Positions 18,801 through 22,581 of a DNA stretch of 22,581 nucleotides are shown piece after piece. The stretch's first letter is position 1; every line of letters starts with the position of its first letter. The notes beneath the pieces were generated by a model. That model worked only from the letters and a program-made list of their open reading frames with translations, ran no database searches and was not told the origin of the DNA. Position numbers and translations under genes: made by a program. Source of the DNA: Pelargonium nanum (Eukaryota > Streptophyta > Magnoliopsida > Geraniales > Geraniaceae); contig JAYMTF010001561.1 of assembly GCA_036897485.1 (NCBI GenBank), forward strand, positions 1 to 22,581, in the 5' to 3' direction.

Positions 18801-20327
18801 ACAAAATGCATTGACAAAAGGAAATAAAAAAATCAATGGTTTGTAACAAAATGTAAAAGACGGATTTCAGGGACTTGAAATACACATAGATCTAATGCCA
18901 ATATGATACGAAAAGAAAAGAATAAAAAACCAGTTGCGTTTCTCCAACTGCATGAAAAATGGTATGAGATGAAAATATACATTGCATTATTAACTTGTTG
19001 ACTTATTTTTATAGCTTAATGTCCCATAGAAAAGTATTTCATTCGCCACATTTTGTCCTTGATCAGGAAATTTAGCATTCAAACCACCAAGCTGGAATTT
19101 GCAATTTATCTTTACATGATTAACAATTAGTTGCGTCTGATAAGCTGGAATTTGAGGAACTGGGCACATGTCTTTAGGTAGCATTCCTATCATATGATTC
19201 TTCTAAAGTTCAAAATCCTCATTTCCAGCCAGAACAGAGCAGACTGGTAATTACTTGGAATATTTTCTATGGGGATAAGGAATATGATGAAGATTTACTC
19301 TCTTTTATTTATCATGCTGAAACCAAATGACCTGATTCATCTTTGATGGCCAAACTACTAAAACTCGGAATGGATGATTTAAATTCTAAAGCTGTCTGCC
19401 TGTCAAAAATTCGAGTGTGTTAATTGGCCCAGTTCTTGCTGCTCCTTTTGTTTTTCAGTTGAAGCAAATGACTGAGAAGTTACCTCCTGAGGCCTTTGAC
19501 AGTGATGCCTTCAAGGCCATGCAAACACAGGCTGAAGCTTTTCTAAAGAGAATTGGAAAATCTGCAGATATAGAGTCTGAAAAGCATAATGAACCCAGTA
19601 AAGCTACCTGGTTCAAAGAGTCTCCTGGCATGCAAGGCCGCAGAATGGGAGACCAAATATTTGCCGCTGGAGCTACTGAGTTGTCTCAGGATGGTGCTAG
19701 TAGATCGTCACTTCCTAGTACAAGAGAGAGCGTGCCTCATGACAGCTCAGGGAAAAACACTGAAACATCAAAGCAGATGAATGAAGTAGAAAAGGAAGTT
19801 TCTGAACATTTTGAACCTGGTGTTTGGTTAATTTGCTATCAACTACGAAATGGTACAAAGCTCTTCAAACGAGTTAAATTCAGGTACTTGAGTTAATGAT
19901 TATCTAATTGAAATATATTATTCCATATATCATGGCCGTAAATGTATCTCACTACACAGAAGTTCAGATAGGGTAGGTTCTTAAAAGTTTCCTAGTTAAA
20001 GGTAATTTGTGGAGCCTATAACCCTCTGTGTTCGAATCTAAGTAGCTAGTTAGTGATTTTGAGTTCAATAGCTAAGGTGAAGATGAAGAATTGAAGACTT
20101 TGTTATCTTATCATCTCACTGCCTCGCTTTTATATACTTAATTAAATGCTGTTACTTGTTACAGTAAAAGAAGGTTTAACGAGCAGCAGGCGAATGAATG
20201 GTGGGAAGCAAACAAAGAAAGGGTGCTGAAGAGGTTTGTACCACAAAGGTCGAGAGCGGTTTCACCTTCACCCGGATCATCCTCTACACATGTATCTCAC
20301 GAGGAGAATAACGGGTCGGGAAGTTGA
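834..20327 (+). CDS. PH-RCC1-FYVE-BRX domain protein (PRAF/RLD family), nine coding exons
   Basis: Exons 834-881, 1763-1849, 9693-9782, 9935-10021, 10115-10222, 16355-18403, 18536-18673, 19459-19883 and 20165-20327 join in phase (3195 nt, 1064 residues), all with GT-AG introns. The PH domain covers residues about 14-125, seven RCC1 blades about 223-600 (LGHG motifs), a FYVE finger 606-672 with eight cysteines, a Ser/Pro-rich linker, a coiled coil about 799-880 and a BRX domain about 979-1036. Known for the family: the PH and FYVE parts bind phosphoinositides, the RCC1 propeller has been linked to guanine-nucleotide exchange on small GTPases, and the BRX domain of Arabidopsis RLDs binds LAZY1-like proteins in gravity signalling. 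The start was chosen because MADPVS followed by DRDIEQ matches the family N-terminus and the ATG context is strong. The host gene looks whole; only introns 2 and 5 are unusual, being filled with transposons. Closest relatives from memory are At1g65920-type proteins. Confidence 0.93.
882..1762 (+). other. Intron 1
   Basis: An 881-nt phase-0 intron between GTAATT and the acceptor at 1761-1762. It contains a Stowaway-like MITE at about 1436-1651; the rest is AT-rich with no further element I can name. Confidence 0.85.
1436..1651. mobile_element. Stowaway-like MITE
   Basis: The left end CTCCCTCCATCTCAAAATG is the classic Stowaway terminus, and the right end TTTTGGTACGGGGGATAG followed by TA is its degenerate inverted counterpart. 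A second inner inverted match exists between AATGAGTGTC near 1451 and GACACTTATT near 1593. The central part is shared with the MITE at 2048. The left TA duplication is not preserved, so the left edge is approximate. Confidence 0.6.
1763..1849 (+). CDS. Coding exon 2 (residues 17-45)
   Basis: Encodes [20 protein letters not shown] and the following KLCPF segment, the first strands of the PH domain. It is phase 0 on both sides, ending AAG before a GTGAGT donor. The LKKG.QL.KY.RK.KPK.CPF pattern is diagnostic of plant PH-RCC1-FYVE proteins. Confidence 0.92.
2048..2244. mobile_element. Stowaway-like MITE with TA duplication
   Basis: The element runs from CTCTATTTATCCC to GGGGCGGAGGGAG and is flanked on both sides by TA (2046-2047 and 2245-2246), the Tc1/mariner target. 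Its right half shares a recognisable segment (ATTCATGCATAACTAAC and preceding sequence) with the MITE at 1436, so the two are members of one subfamily. It is 197 bp long with no coding capacity. Confidence 0.75.
2245..2805. other. Intron sequence without a recognised element
   Basis: AT-rich intron DNA. The only structure I see is a GA microsatellite at about 2332-2346 and a short TG run at about 2701-2710. Confidence 0.6.
2811..2957 (-). repeat. Copia 3' LTR
   Basis: A 147-bp repeat, TG...CA at its ends, matched without gaps by 7503-7649 with seven substitutions. It lies downstream of the RNase H part in element orientation, so it is the 3' LTR. Confidence 0.95.
2958..2968 (-). other. Copia polypurine tract
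   Basis: On the minus strand, AAAGGGGAG directly abuts the TGTTAG start of the 3' LTR. This is the expected plus-strand primer position. Confidence 0.8.
2970..3690 (-). other. Copia RNase H part
   Basis: On the minus strand the sequence encodes copia RNase H signatures: [26 protein letters not shown] and a KHIEIDC...VREK tail. It is part of the broken element at 2811-7649. Confidence 0.85.
3720..4600 (-). other. Copia reverse transcriptase part
   Basis: On the minus strand the sequence shows [20 protein letters not shown], the active-site YVDDIVITG and [11 protein letters not shown] motifs of copia reverse transcriptase. Upstream of it (about 4600-4900) lies a Pro/Ser/Thr-rich spacer, as is usual between integrase and reverse transcriptase. 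It is part of the broken element. Confidence 0.85.
4900..6030 (-). other. Copia integrase part
   Basis: On the minus strand there is an HHLHGH...CESCQLAKH zinc-binding region, then [12 protein letters not shown]...[10 protein letters not shown] of the catalytic core, then [18 protein letters not shown], and finally a KCVFLGYS tail. These are hallmark copia pre-integrase and integrase motifs. It is part of the broken element. Confidence 0.85.
6035..6095 (-). other. Copia protease motif
   Basis: On the minus strand, [12 protein letters not shown] is the aspartic protease active-site signature (DSGA) of copia elements, placed between Gag and integrase as expected. Confidence 0.8.
6100..7010 (-). 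other. Copia Gag part
   Basis: On the minus strand the sequence encodes a copia Gag: an N-terminal [18 protein letters not shown] segment, a helical middle, and a CX2CX4HX4C zinc knuckle ([14 protein letters not shown]). It is part of the broken element. Confidence 0.85.
7281..7310 (-). repeat. Three perfect 10-bp GC-rich repeats in copia leader
   Basis: GGCGCGTGGC repeats three times without change. It lies between the primer site and Gag of the copia element, in its untranslated leader. Confidence 0.9.
7491..7502 (-). other. Copia primer-binding site (initiator Met tRNA)
   Basis: On the minus strand TGGTATCAGAGC directly follows the 5' LTR. This is the standard plant copia primer site, complementary to the 3' end of initiator methionine tRNA. 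Confidence 0.93.
7503..7649 (-). repeat. Copia 5' LTR
   Basis: The 147-bp partner of 2811-2957, next to the primer site, so it is the 5' LTR in element orientation. Confidence 0.95.
7655..7943. other. Intron 2 sequence between elements
   Basis: AT-rich intron DNA between the copia element and the MITE. I see no gene or repeat in it. Confidence 0.6.
7944..8878. mobile_element. PIF/Harbinger-like MITE, 929 bp, with unrelated cargo
   Basis: The element is 7947-8875. Left end GGGCATCTCCAATG and inverted right end GAGCAACTCCAATG (12 of 14 match), flanked by TGA at 7944-7946 and 8876-8878. A 3-bp duplication and these ends fit Tourist/PIF-Harbinger MITEs. The terminal parts of roughly 130-150 bp match the element at 20728-21111 in opposite orientation. 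The middle, about 8100-8740, is absent from that copy and looks like a plant gene leader. No transposase is encoded. Confidence 0.8.
8100..8740 (+). other. Leader-like cargo inside the MITE
   Basis: About 640 bp of T-rich and CT-rich sequence, with a TATAAAAT run at about 8630 and a 15-codon frame at 8656-8703 ([15 protein letters not shown]) that resembles a signal-peptide start. A duplicated ATCAATATTTCTTG flanks a poly-T run near 8218-8262. It has no counterpart in the shorter family member downstream. Gene-fragment capture is an inference from its texture only. Confidence 0.35.
8879..9692. other. Intron 2, 3' part
   Basis: AT-rich intron DNA leading to the exon 3 acceptor. No repeat ends or coding signal recognised. 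Confidence 0.6.
9693..9782 (+). CDS. Coding exon 3 (residues 46-75)
   Basis: Encodes [20 protein letters not shown] and then [10 protein letters not shown], the central PH strands conserved in the family. It follows an AGCAG acceptor and ends before GTGAGT, phase 0 on both sides. Confidence 0.93.
9935..10021 (+). CDS. Coding exon 4 (residues 76-104)
   Basis: Encodes [20 protein letters not shown] and then [27 protein letters not shown] is a near-invariant family motif. The acceptor is TTTTTACAG and the donor GTTAGT, phase 0. Confidence 0.93.
10115..10222 (+). CDS. Coding exon 5 (residues 105-140)
   Basis: Encodes [18 protein letters not shown], the last PH helix, then a basic tail ending RTKSDLSD. 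The donor is GTGAGT at 10223. An earlier in-phase GTATTA at 10163 could serve as an alternative donor that removes 20 residues, but the basic tail is family-like, so the longer form is preferred. Confidence 0.9.
10313..10338 (+). other. Candidate cryptic 26-nt exon
   Basis: A TTTGTAATACAG acceptor is followed 26 nt later by an excellent GTAAGGT donor. Inclusion would shift the frame and bring a stop shortly into exon 6, so it would act as a poison exon. It is a prediction from splice-site texture; the normal protein skips it. Confidence 0.3.
10811..10954 (+). repeat. Imperfect tandem array with alternating 21- and 34-bp units
   Basis: Units starting TTGCCCATGGG or close variants begin at 10811, 10832, 10866, 10900 and 10921, giving spacings of 21, 34, 34 and 21. 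The longer units end in a CGCGACGA or CACGATGA core that the short units lack. Such arrays are common in the U3 of large plant LTRs. Confidence 0.75.
11437..11444 (+). promoter_or_regulatory. TATA box of the gypsy-like LTR
   Basis: TATAAATA followed about 30 bp later by a plausible start region, as in plant LTR promoters. The element is a relic and I infer no present activity. Confidence 0.5.
11703..12775 (+). mobile_element. Gypsy-like internal region relic
   Basis: GC-rich degenerate sequence following the LTR-like segment, with many interrupted frames. Near 12710-12768 it can be read as a charged helical stretch ([18 protein letters not shown]) like the coiled part of plant gypsy Gag. No intact domain is present. 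Confidence 0.45.
12779..13352 (-). mobile_element. Copia 3'-end relic (LTR plus RNase H tail)
   Basis: From about 12779 to 13077 lies a copia LTR ending TTCTAACA, then a polypurine tract, then about 270 bp clearly similar to the minus-strand end of the copia element at 2958-3240 (shared TATCATATG, TGTTACATAT, CAATGTGCTTAGT runs). It belongs to a related but different family with a longer LTR. It is a truncated fossil; the left LTR edge is approximate. Confidence 0.8.
13353..13945. repeat. Insert of unclassified repeat within the copia relic
   Basis: Begins AGGGGTGTAAACGAACC, a start often seen in dispersed plant repeats, and carries repeated GTCGAGCTCGAGC-type words. An imperfect direct repeat with an 85-bp period lies at 13797-13864 and 13882-13946. 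Copia-like sequence resumes after it. No clear inverted end or target duplication, so the class (hAT-like MITE or other) is open. Confidence 0.5.
13946..14020 (-). mobile_element. Copia reverse transcriptase-region scrap
   Basis: Similar to the antisense copia sequence at 3798-3860 (shared CAAT.CCTA.GAAGTATCT and TTGGT). It probably belongs to the same relic as 12779-13352, with internal loss and an insert between them. Confidence 0.6.
14021..14532 (+). mobile_element. Gypsy Gag-region relic
   Basis: Degenerate sequence. At 14303-14380 the + strand reads [20 protein letters not shown] and then ENGKL, which matches the GHDTEDC..LK..IE.LI..G.L region that follows the zinc knuckle in Tat/Ogre-type gypsy Gag. 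This supports a gypsy origin for the surrounding GC-rich relic. It is badly decayed. Confidence 0.55.
14533..14972. mobile_element. hAT-type MITE with 8-bp target duplication
   Basis: The element is 14541-14964 (424 bp). Its ends are CTATGAAACACCGA and, inverted, CTAAGAAGCACCGA, and it is flanked by perfect CTCCCAGG at 14533-14540 and 14965-14972. An 8-bp duplication is the hAT signature. The interior is rich in ACACGCG, TCGCGAATC and CGTGTCGG words in both orientations and can fold back. No transposase. Confidence 0.9.
14973..15640. mobile_element. Degenerate GC-rich relic, probably gypsy
   Basis: Continues the composition of 14021-14532 on the far side of the hAT MITE, which implies the MITE landed in it. 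No domain is recognisable. A 26-bp tandem duplication lies at 15383-15434. Confidence 0.35.
15383..15434. repeat. 26-bp tandem duplication
   Basis: Two adjacent 26-bp copies beginning GGGCAGCGGTGCGTGACAGA and differing at one base. Confidence 0.9.
15655..15775 (-). mobile_element. Copia-like LTR fragment
   Basis: On the minus strand this starts TGTTAATGTATCCCACATTG, a common plant copia LTR start, preceded by a GTAAGTGGGAG purine tract. The sequence through CCTATCAACTTAA also fits that type. Only one LTR piece is visible; the left edge is approximate. Confidence 0.55.
15776..16354. other. Intron 5, 3' part, with a possible LTR scrap
   Basis: About 15880-16020 has the texture of a minus-strand copia LTR (TTTCTGTATATTAT, then GAATCCCCTAAATTACTA), compare 2835-2920, but no ends are seen. 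After about 16030 the sequence is ordinary AT-rich intron leading to the exon 6 acceptor TTTCTATTTCAG at 16354. Confidence 0.4.
16355..18403 (+). CDS. Coding exon 6 (residues 141-823): RCC1 propeller and FYVE finger
   Basis: A 2049-nt exon. After a Ser-rich linker ([20 protein letters not shown]) seven RCC1 blades follow, with YIWGE, TWGEE, TWGDG, TFGDG, TWGDG, TMGAT and TWGKG at about residues 226-565, enough for a full propeller. The FYVE finger is at 606-672 with Cys 617, 620, 633, 636, 641, 644, 665 and 668; its basic motif is [10 protein letters not shown] rather than the canonical R(R/K)HHCR, as in other plant members. A Pro/Ser/Arg-rich linker (about 766-797) and the start of the coiled coil end the exon. 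The eight codons open upstream of 16355 are intron, because the acceptor lies at 16353-16354. Confidence 0.96.
18536..18673 (+). CDS. Coding exon 7 (residues 824-869): coiled coil
   Basis: Encodes [20 protein letters not shown] and continues through [13 protein letters not shown], the heptad-rich segment between FYVE and BRX. The acceptor is TAATGCAG and the donor GTACTT, phase 0. The preceding intron is 132 nt. Confidence 0.92.
18674..19458 (+). other. Intron 7
   Basis: A 785-nt intron. The minus strand at 18990-19193 has a 67-codon open frame with a weak resemblance to plant Argonaute (see findings). Otherwise AT-rich, no mobile element ends recognised. Confidence 0.8.
19459..19883 (+). 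CDS. Coding exon 8 (residues 870-1010 and part of 1011)
   Basis: Encodes [20 protein letters not shown], the end of the coiled coil, a low-complexity Ser-rich linker, then [20 protein letters not shown] and [13 protein letters not shown], the first half of the BRX domain. It ends after the second base of a codon, before GTACTT. Acceptor TTTTTCAG. Confidence 0.93.
20165..20327 (+). CDS. Coding exon 9 (residues 1011-1064) with stop
   Basis: Completes the split Ser codon and encodes [20 protein letters not shown], the second half of the BRX domain, then a basic Ser-rich tail ending NNGSGS and a TGA at 20325-20327. The WW..N.ERV motif is a BRX hallmark. Confidence 0.94.
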
Positions 20328-20724
20328 GAAACATAGTCTCTTATAGTATAATGTTTAAAGTAGAAATTGTTCTCTTTACGGAATAGAGAAGGAAGTTGAA
20401 GATTCTACAGGGCAATAATAATAAGAAGATACCCATATTCAAATTCAACCAAAAAGGTTTGTTTTATCTTATAGAGGAAGTTACAGAGGTAGATGTACAG
20501 TAGATGAAGTTGTCAGGAACAGGAATGGATACGTTTTGTTTCATTTGTAAAGCTAGTTTTGTTTGTTTTTTTTTCTTTTTGTATCGAATTCCCATTGGGT
20601 TGGATTGGGGAGTCCAATTTGGACTTCAAATTCAACAATTCAGCTCATCCAACAGACTTGCATAGTGTTTGCTGTATGTTCTGGATGTTTTATATTTGAA
20701 TATACCTCTTCAACTTAATCTAAC
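20328..20724 (+). other. 3' untranslated region and downstream flank
   Basis: T- and A-rich sequence with AATAATAATAA at about 20414 as a possible polyadenylation signal, and further T-rich runs to about 20590. The end of the transcript cannot be placed exactly; it probably falls between 20430 and 20710, before the MITE. Confidence 0.5.
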
Positions 20725-21114
20725 TTAGAGCACCTCCAACGGCACCGCTAAGGACAGGCGCCAAGCCTTAGCGTCGGCGCTAGTGCATTGGAGACAGTGG
20801 TGCTAAGGCCCAAACTCTAAGCCCAGGCGCTTGCCTTAGCAGCGGCGCCAAGAAGAAAAGGACCTATGTTGGTATTTTTTTATTATTTTATCATATTTGT
20901 TTTGGGCCAATAACCAATGACAGTACTTTTTATTATTTTTTCTTTTTAGAACAATGCTATTAATTTCATTAAAAATGAGTATAATAAATTATTTAAATAT
21001 TGAAAAAATGCTAAGCATTGGAGAGTGAAATGCTAAGGTGGGTGCTAGTGACATGGCACGCTCTCTCTCATCCTTAGCACCCATAAAAAATGCTAAGCAT
21101 TGGAGATGCCCTTA
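20725..21114. mobile_element. PIF/Harbinger-like MITE, 384 bp
   Basis: The element is 20728-21111. The left end GAGCACCTCCAACG and inverted right end GGGCATCTCCAATG (11 of 14 match) are flanked by TTA at 20725-20727 and 21112-21114, the usual Harbinger target. The right 100 bp matches the reverse complement of the left part of the MITE at 7947. Sub-terminal direct repeats (ATGCTAAGCATTGGAGA) and a GGGTGCTA/TAGCACCC pair allow folding. No coding capacity. Confidence 0.85.
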
Positions 21115-21140
21115 GTCGATGCAATGAGTTATGTATGTCT

Positions 21141-21232
21141 TTCTTATGTTATAAGTTAACTACTTCCTCTATCCCATAATCACTGTTTCTTGTGTTACAA
21201 GTTAACTCCTCCCTCTATCCCATAATCACTTC
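21141..21232. repeat. 46-bp tandem duplication of a Stowaway-like terminus
   Basis: Two adjacent copies (21141-21186 and 21187-21232), about 87% identical, each contain CTCTATCCCATAATCAC, close to a Stowaway end. No partner terminus is clear downstream. Confidence 0.7.
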
Positions 21233-21403
21233 TTGTTTTCTCTAGATGACTCTGGAACAAGAAAAATGCTATTTGTCTCATTTTCTGTATAAAATTCTCT
21301 TTACAAAATGACATGACAATTTACGTAACATATACATATTTTATATACTTTTTGGTTTATATTAAAGTTGAAACACATAACAATGTGACATATATGATTG
21401 CAC

Positions 21404-21861
21404 CATGGTCGTCTCAAGAATTTCAAGGGCATGTGCCAAAAGTGAAATTTGGGCCCCTAATTTTTTTAAATCGTGGCCGACCGTGAACCACTGAAAATAA
21501 ACTCGTTCAGTTAACCGAAATCAATCGGTCGATTACGGTTATAAACCGTAATTTGTAAATTGTTAAACTTAGGAGTAAAAATTGGATTGAATACAATATT
21601 TGATTCATTGCAACACAATAAAAAGAGTAAGGACTCTTTTGTATAGGCTAGGGTTGTTTAAGAAGCAAACCGCCAAGTGTGATATTTTATTTTAATGAAC
21701 CGCAATCGACAGAAGACTACAATCAAACCTAACTAAATCAATTCAGTTAAAAATCAATTGGTTTCGATTTTATATCTAAACTGACCGAATATAAACGAAC
21801 TTAAAAGCCCAATGGGGGCCCTGTGCAAGTGCTCACTTTGCACACCCCTAAGTCGGCCCTG
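21404..21861. mobile_element. hAT-like non-autonomous element, degenerate ends
   Basis: Left end CATGGTCGTCTCA pairs with inverted right end CAGGGCCGACTTA (9 of 13). Sub-terminal GGGCCCCT and GGGGGCCCTG words also match in inverted orientation. The flanks GATTGCAC and AATTGCTC match at 6 of 8 positions, consistent with an old 8-bp duplication. The interior has AACCG-rich words and no frame. Confidence 0.5.
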
Positions 21862-22270
21862 AATTGCTCCACCATCTCATTAATTTTTGGCGCAAAGCGC
21901 CTGATTTATAAAACATATTGTACACTTAGCGCATTTTGATTCGTTTAACTCATCAATAAACCGTTTTTCACAATAGTTCAGGTATTGTTTGTATTGCCTA
22001 TAAAAAAGTCATCAATTAAATATTTAATATGTCAAGTCTTATTAATTAACACATCATTTAATACAAATATTTTCGTACAATAGTTGAAACATACAGTGTT
22101 ACTCTTGTTATATATTATATGTACATAACCGAACAAAGAAAAGTTGTTCATTAACCCACTTAATTTCTTTGAGTAACAAAATTTAATTCATTCATTTTGA
22201 GATTAAAGGAGTAGATACTCTCCTCAAAATTTATTTTATAAAAAATAAAATGAACTAGTTAGAATTAAAG
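21862..22270. other. AT-rich intergenic DNA
   Basis: No gene, repeat end or conserved motif recognised. Confidence 0.6.
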
Positions 22271-22501
22271 TAATAATATTAAGGGAAAATTTACATATAG
22301 CACCTATGTACTATACACCTTTTTCTTTTTACTACCCTTAACTTATTTTCGTAATTTTGGACTACCCTGAAGTATGCACATCATGTTCCGTCAGTTACAT
22401 TTGACGAAAAATGACACTGTTCGGTCATGTGCCCAGCACATGATCAAATTTTTTTTTAAACTCCAAAATGTCCTTAACTTTACCCTTATTCTTCAACCTA
22501 A

Positions 22502-22581
22502 GCTCGCCGGAAAATTCATAGACTCGCCGGAAAATTCATGAACTCGCCGGAAAATTCATGAACTCACCGGAAAATTCATGA
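22502..22581. repeat. 20-bp tandem array running off the window
   Basis: Four contiguous copies of ACTCGCCGGAAAATTCATGA with one to three changes per copy (22502-22521, 22522-22541, 22542-22561, 22562-22581). The last copy ends exactly at the window edge, so the array may continue. It follows GGGAAAATTTACATATAGCA at about 22284, which may be the start of a larger dispersed repeat. Confidence 0.9.

Noticed and set aside
22502-22581. CRISPR-like repeat
   Set aside because: The 20-bp units are contiguous with no spacers, and the genome is a plant.
1-22581. Search for tRNA, rRNA, snoRNA or riboswitch signatures
   Set aside because: I saw no cloverleaf boxes, rRNA motifs or conserved riboswitch cores by eye; the TGGTATCAGAGC at 7491-7502 is a retrotransposon primer site, not a tRNA gene.

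Overview
The window is plant nuclear DNA, almost certainly eudicot. One multi-exon plant gene runs left to right across most of it (start codon at 834, stop at 20327). Its introns follow GT-AG rules and two of them are swollen with plant transposable elements: Ty1/copia and Ty3/gypsy relics, and Stowaway-, Harbinger- and hAT-type MITEs. I cannot fix the species from sequence alone.

The gene encodes a PH-RCC1-FYVE-BRX protein, the PRAF/RLD family (RCC1-like domain proteins that bind phosphoinositides and, in Arabidopsis, LAZY1-like and GNOM partners). I can join nine coding exons, all in phase, into a predicted 1064-residue protein: exons 1-5 encode the PH domain, the large exon 6 holds seven RCC1 blades and the FYVE finger, and exons 7-9 hold the coiled coil and BRX domain. 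From memory it is closest to the Arabidopsis At1g65920-type members.

Layout: 1-833 is upstream DNA with a cluster of inverted 10-mers, two TGGGCC promoter motifs and a pyrimidine-rich leader. Intron 1 (882-1762) carries a Stowaway-like MITE. Intron 2 (1850-9692, 7.8 kb) carries a second Stowaway-like MITE, a 4.8-kb antisense copia element with matched LTRs and target duplication (broken inside), and a 929-bp Harbinger-like MITE. Exons 3-5 lie between 9693 and 10222. Intron 5 (10223-16354, 6.1 kb) is a graveyard: a gypsy LTR and gag relic, a copia 3'-end relic with a further repeat inserted in it, a hAT MITE with a perfect 8-bp duplication, and more LTR fragments. Exons 6-9 span 16355-20327. 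Downstream are a 384-bp MITE of the same family as the one in intron 2 but in opposite orientation, a Stowaway-like tandem duplication, a hAT-like element, and a 20-bp tandem array that runs off the right edge.

No second host gene, RNA gene or CRISPR array is supported. I did not find an undescribed system. The more unusual items are the alternating 21/34-bp repeat array in the gypsy LTR, the MITE with leader-like cargo, the possible 26-nt poison exon, and the palindromic 10-mer cluster in the promoter.
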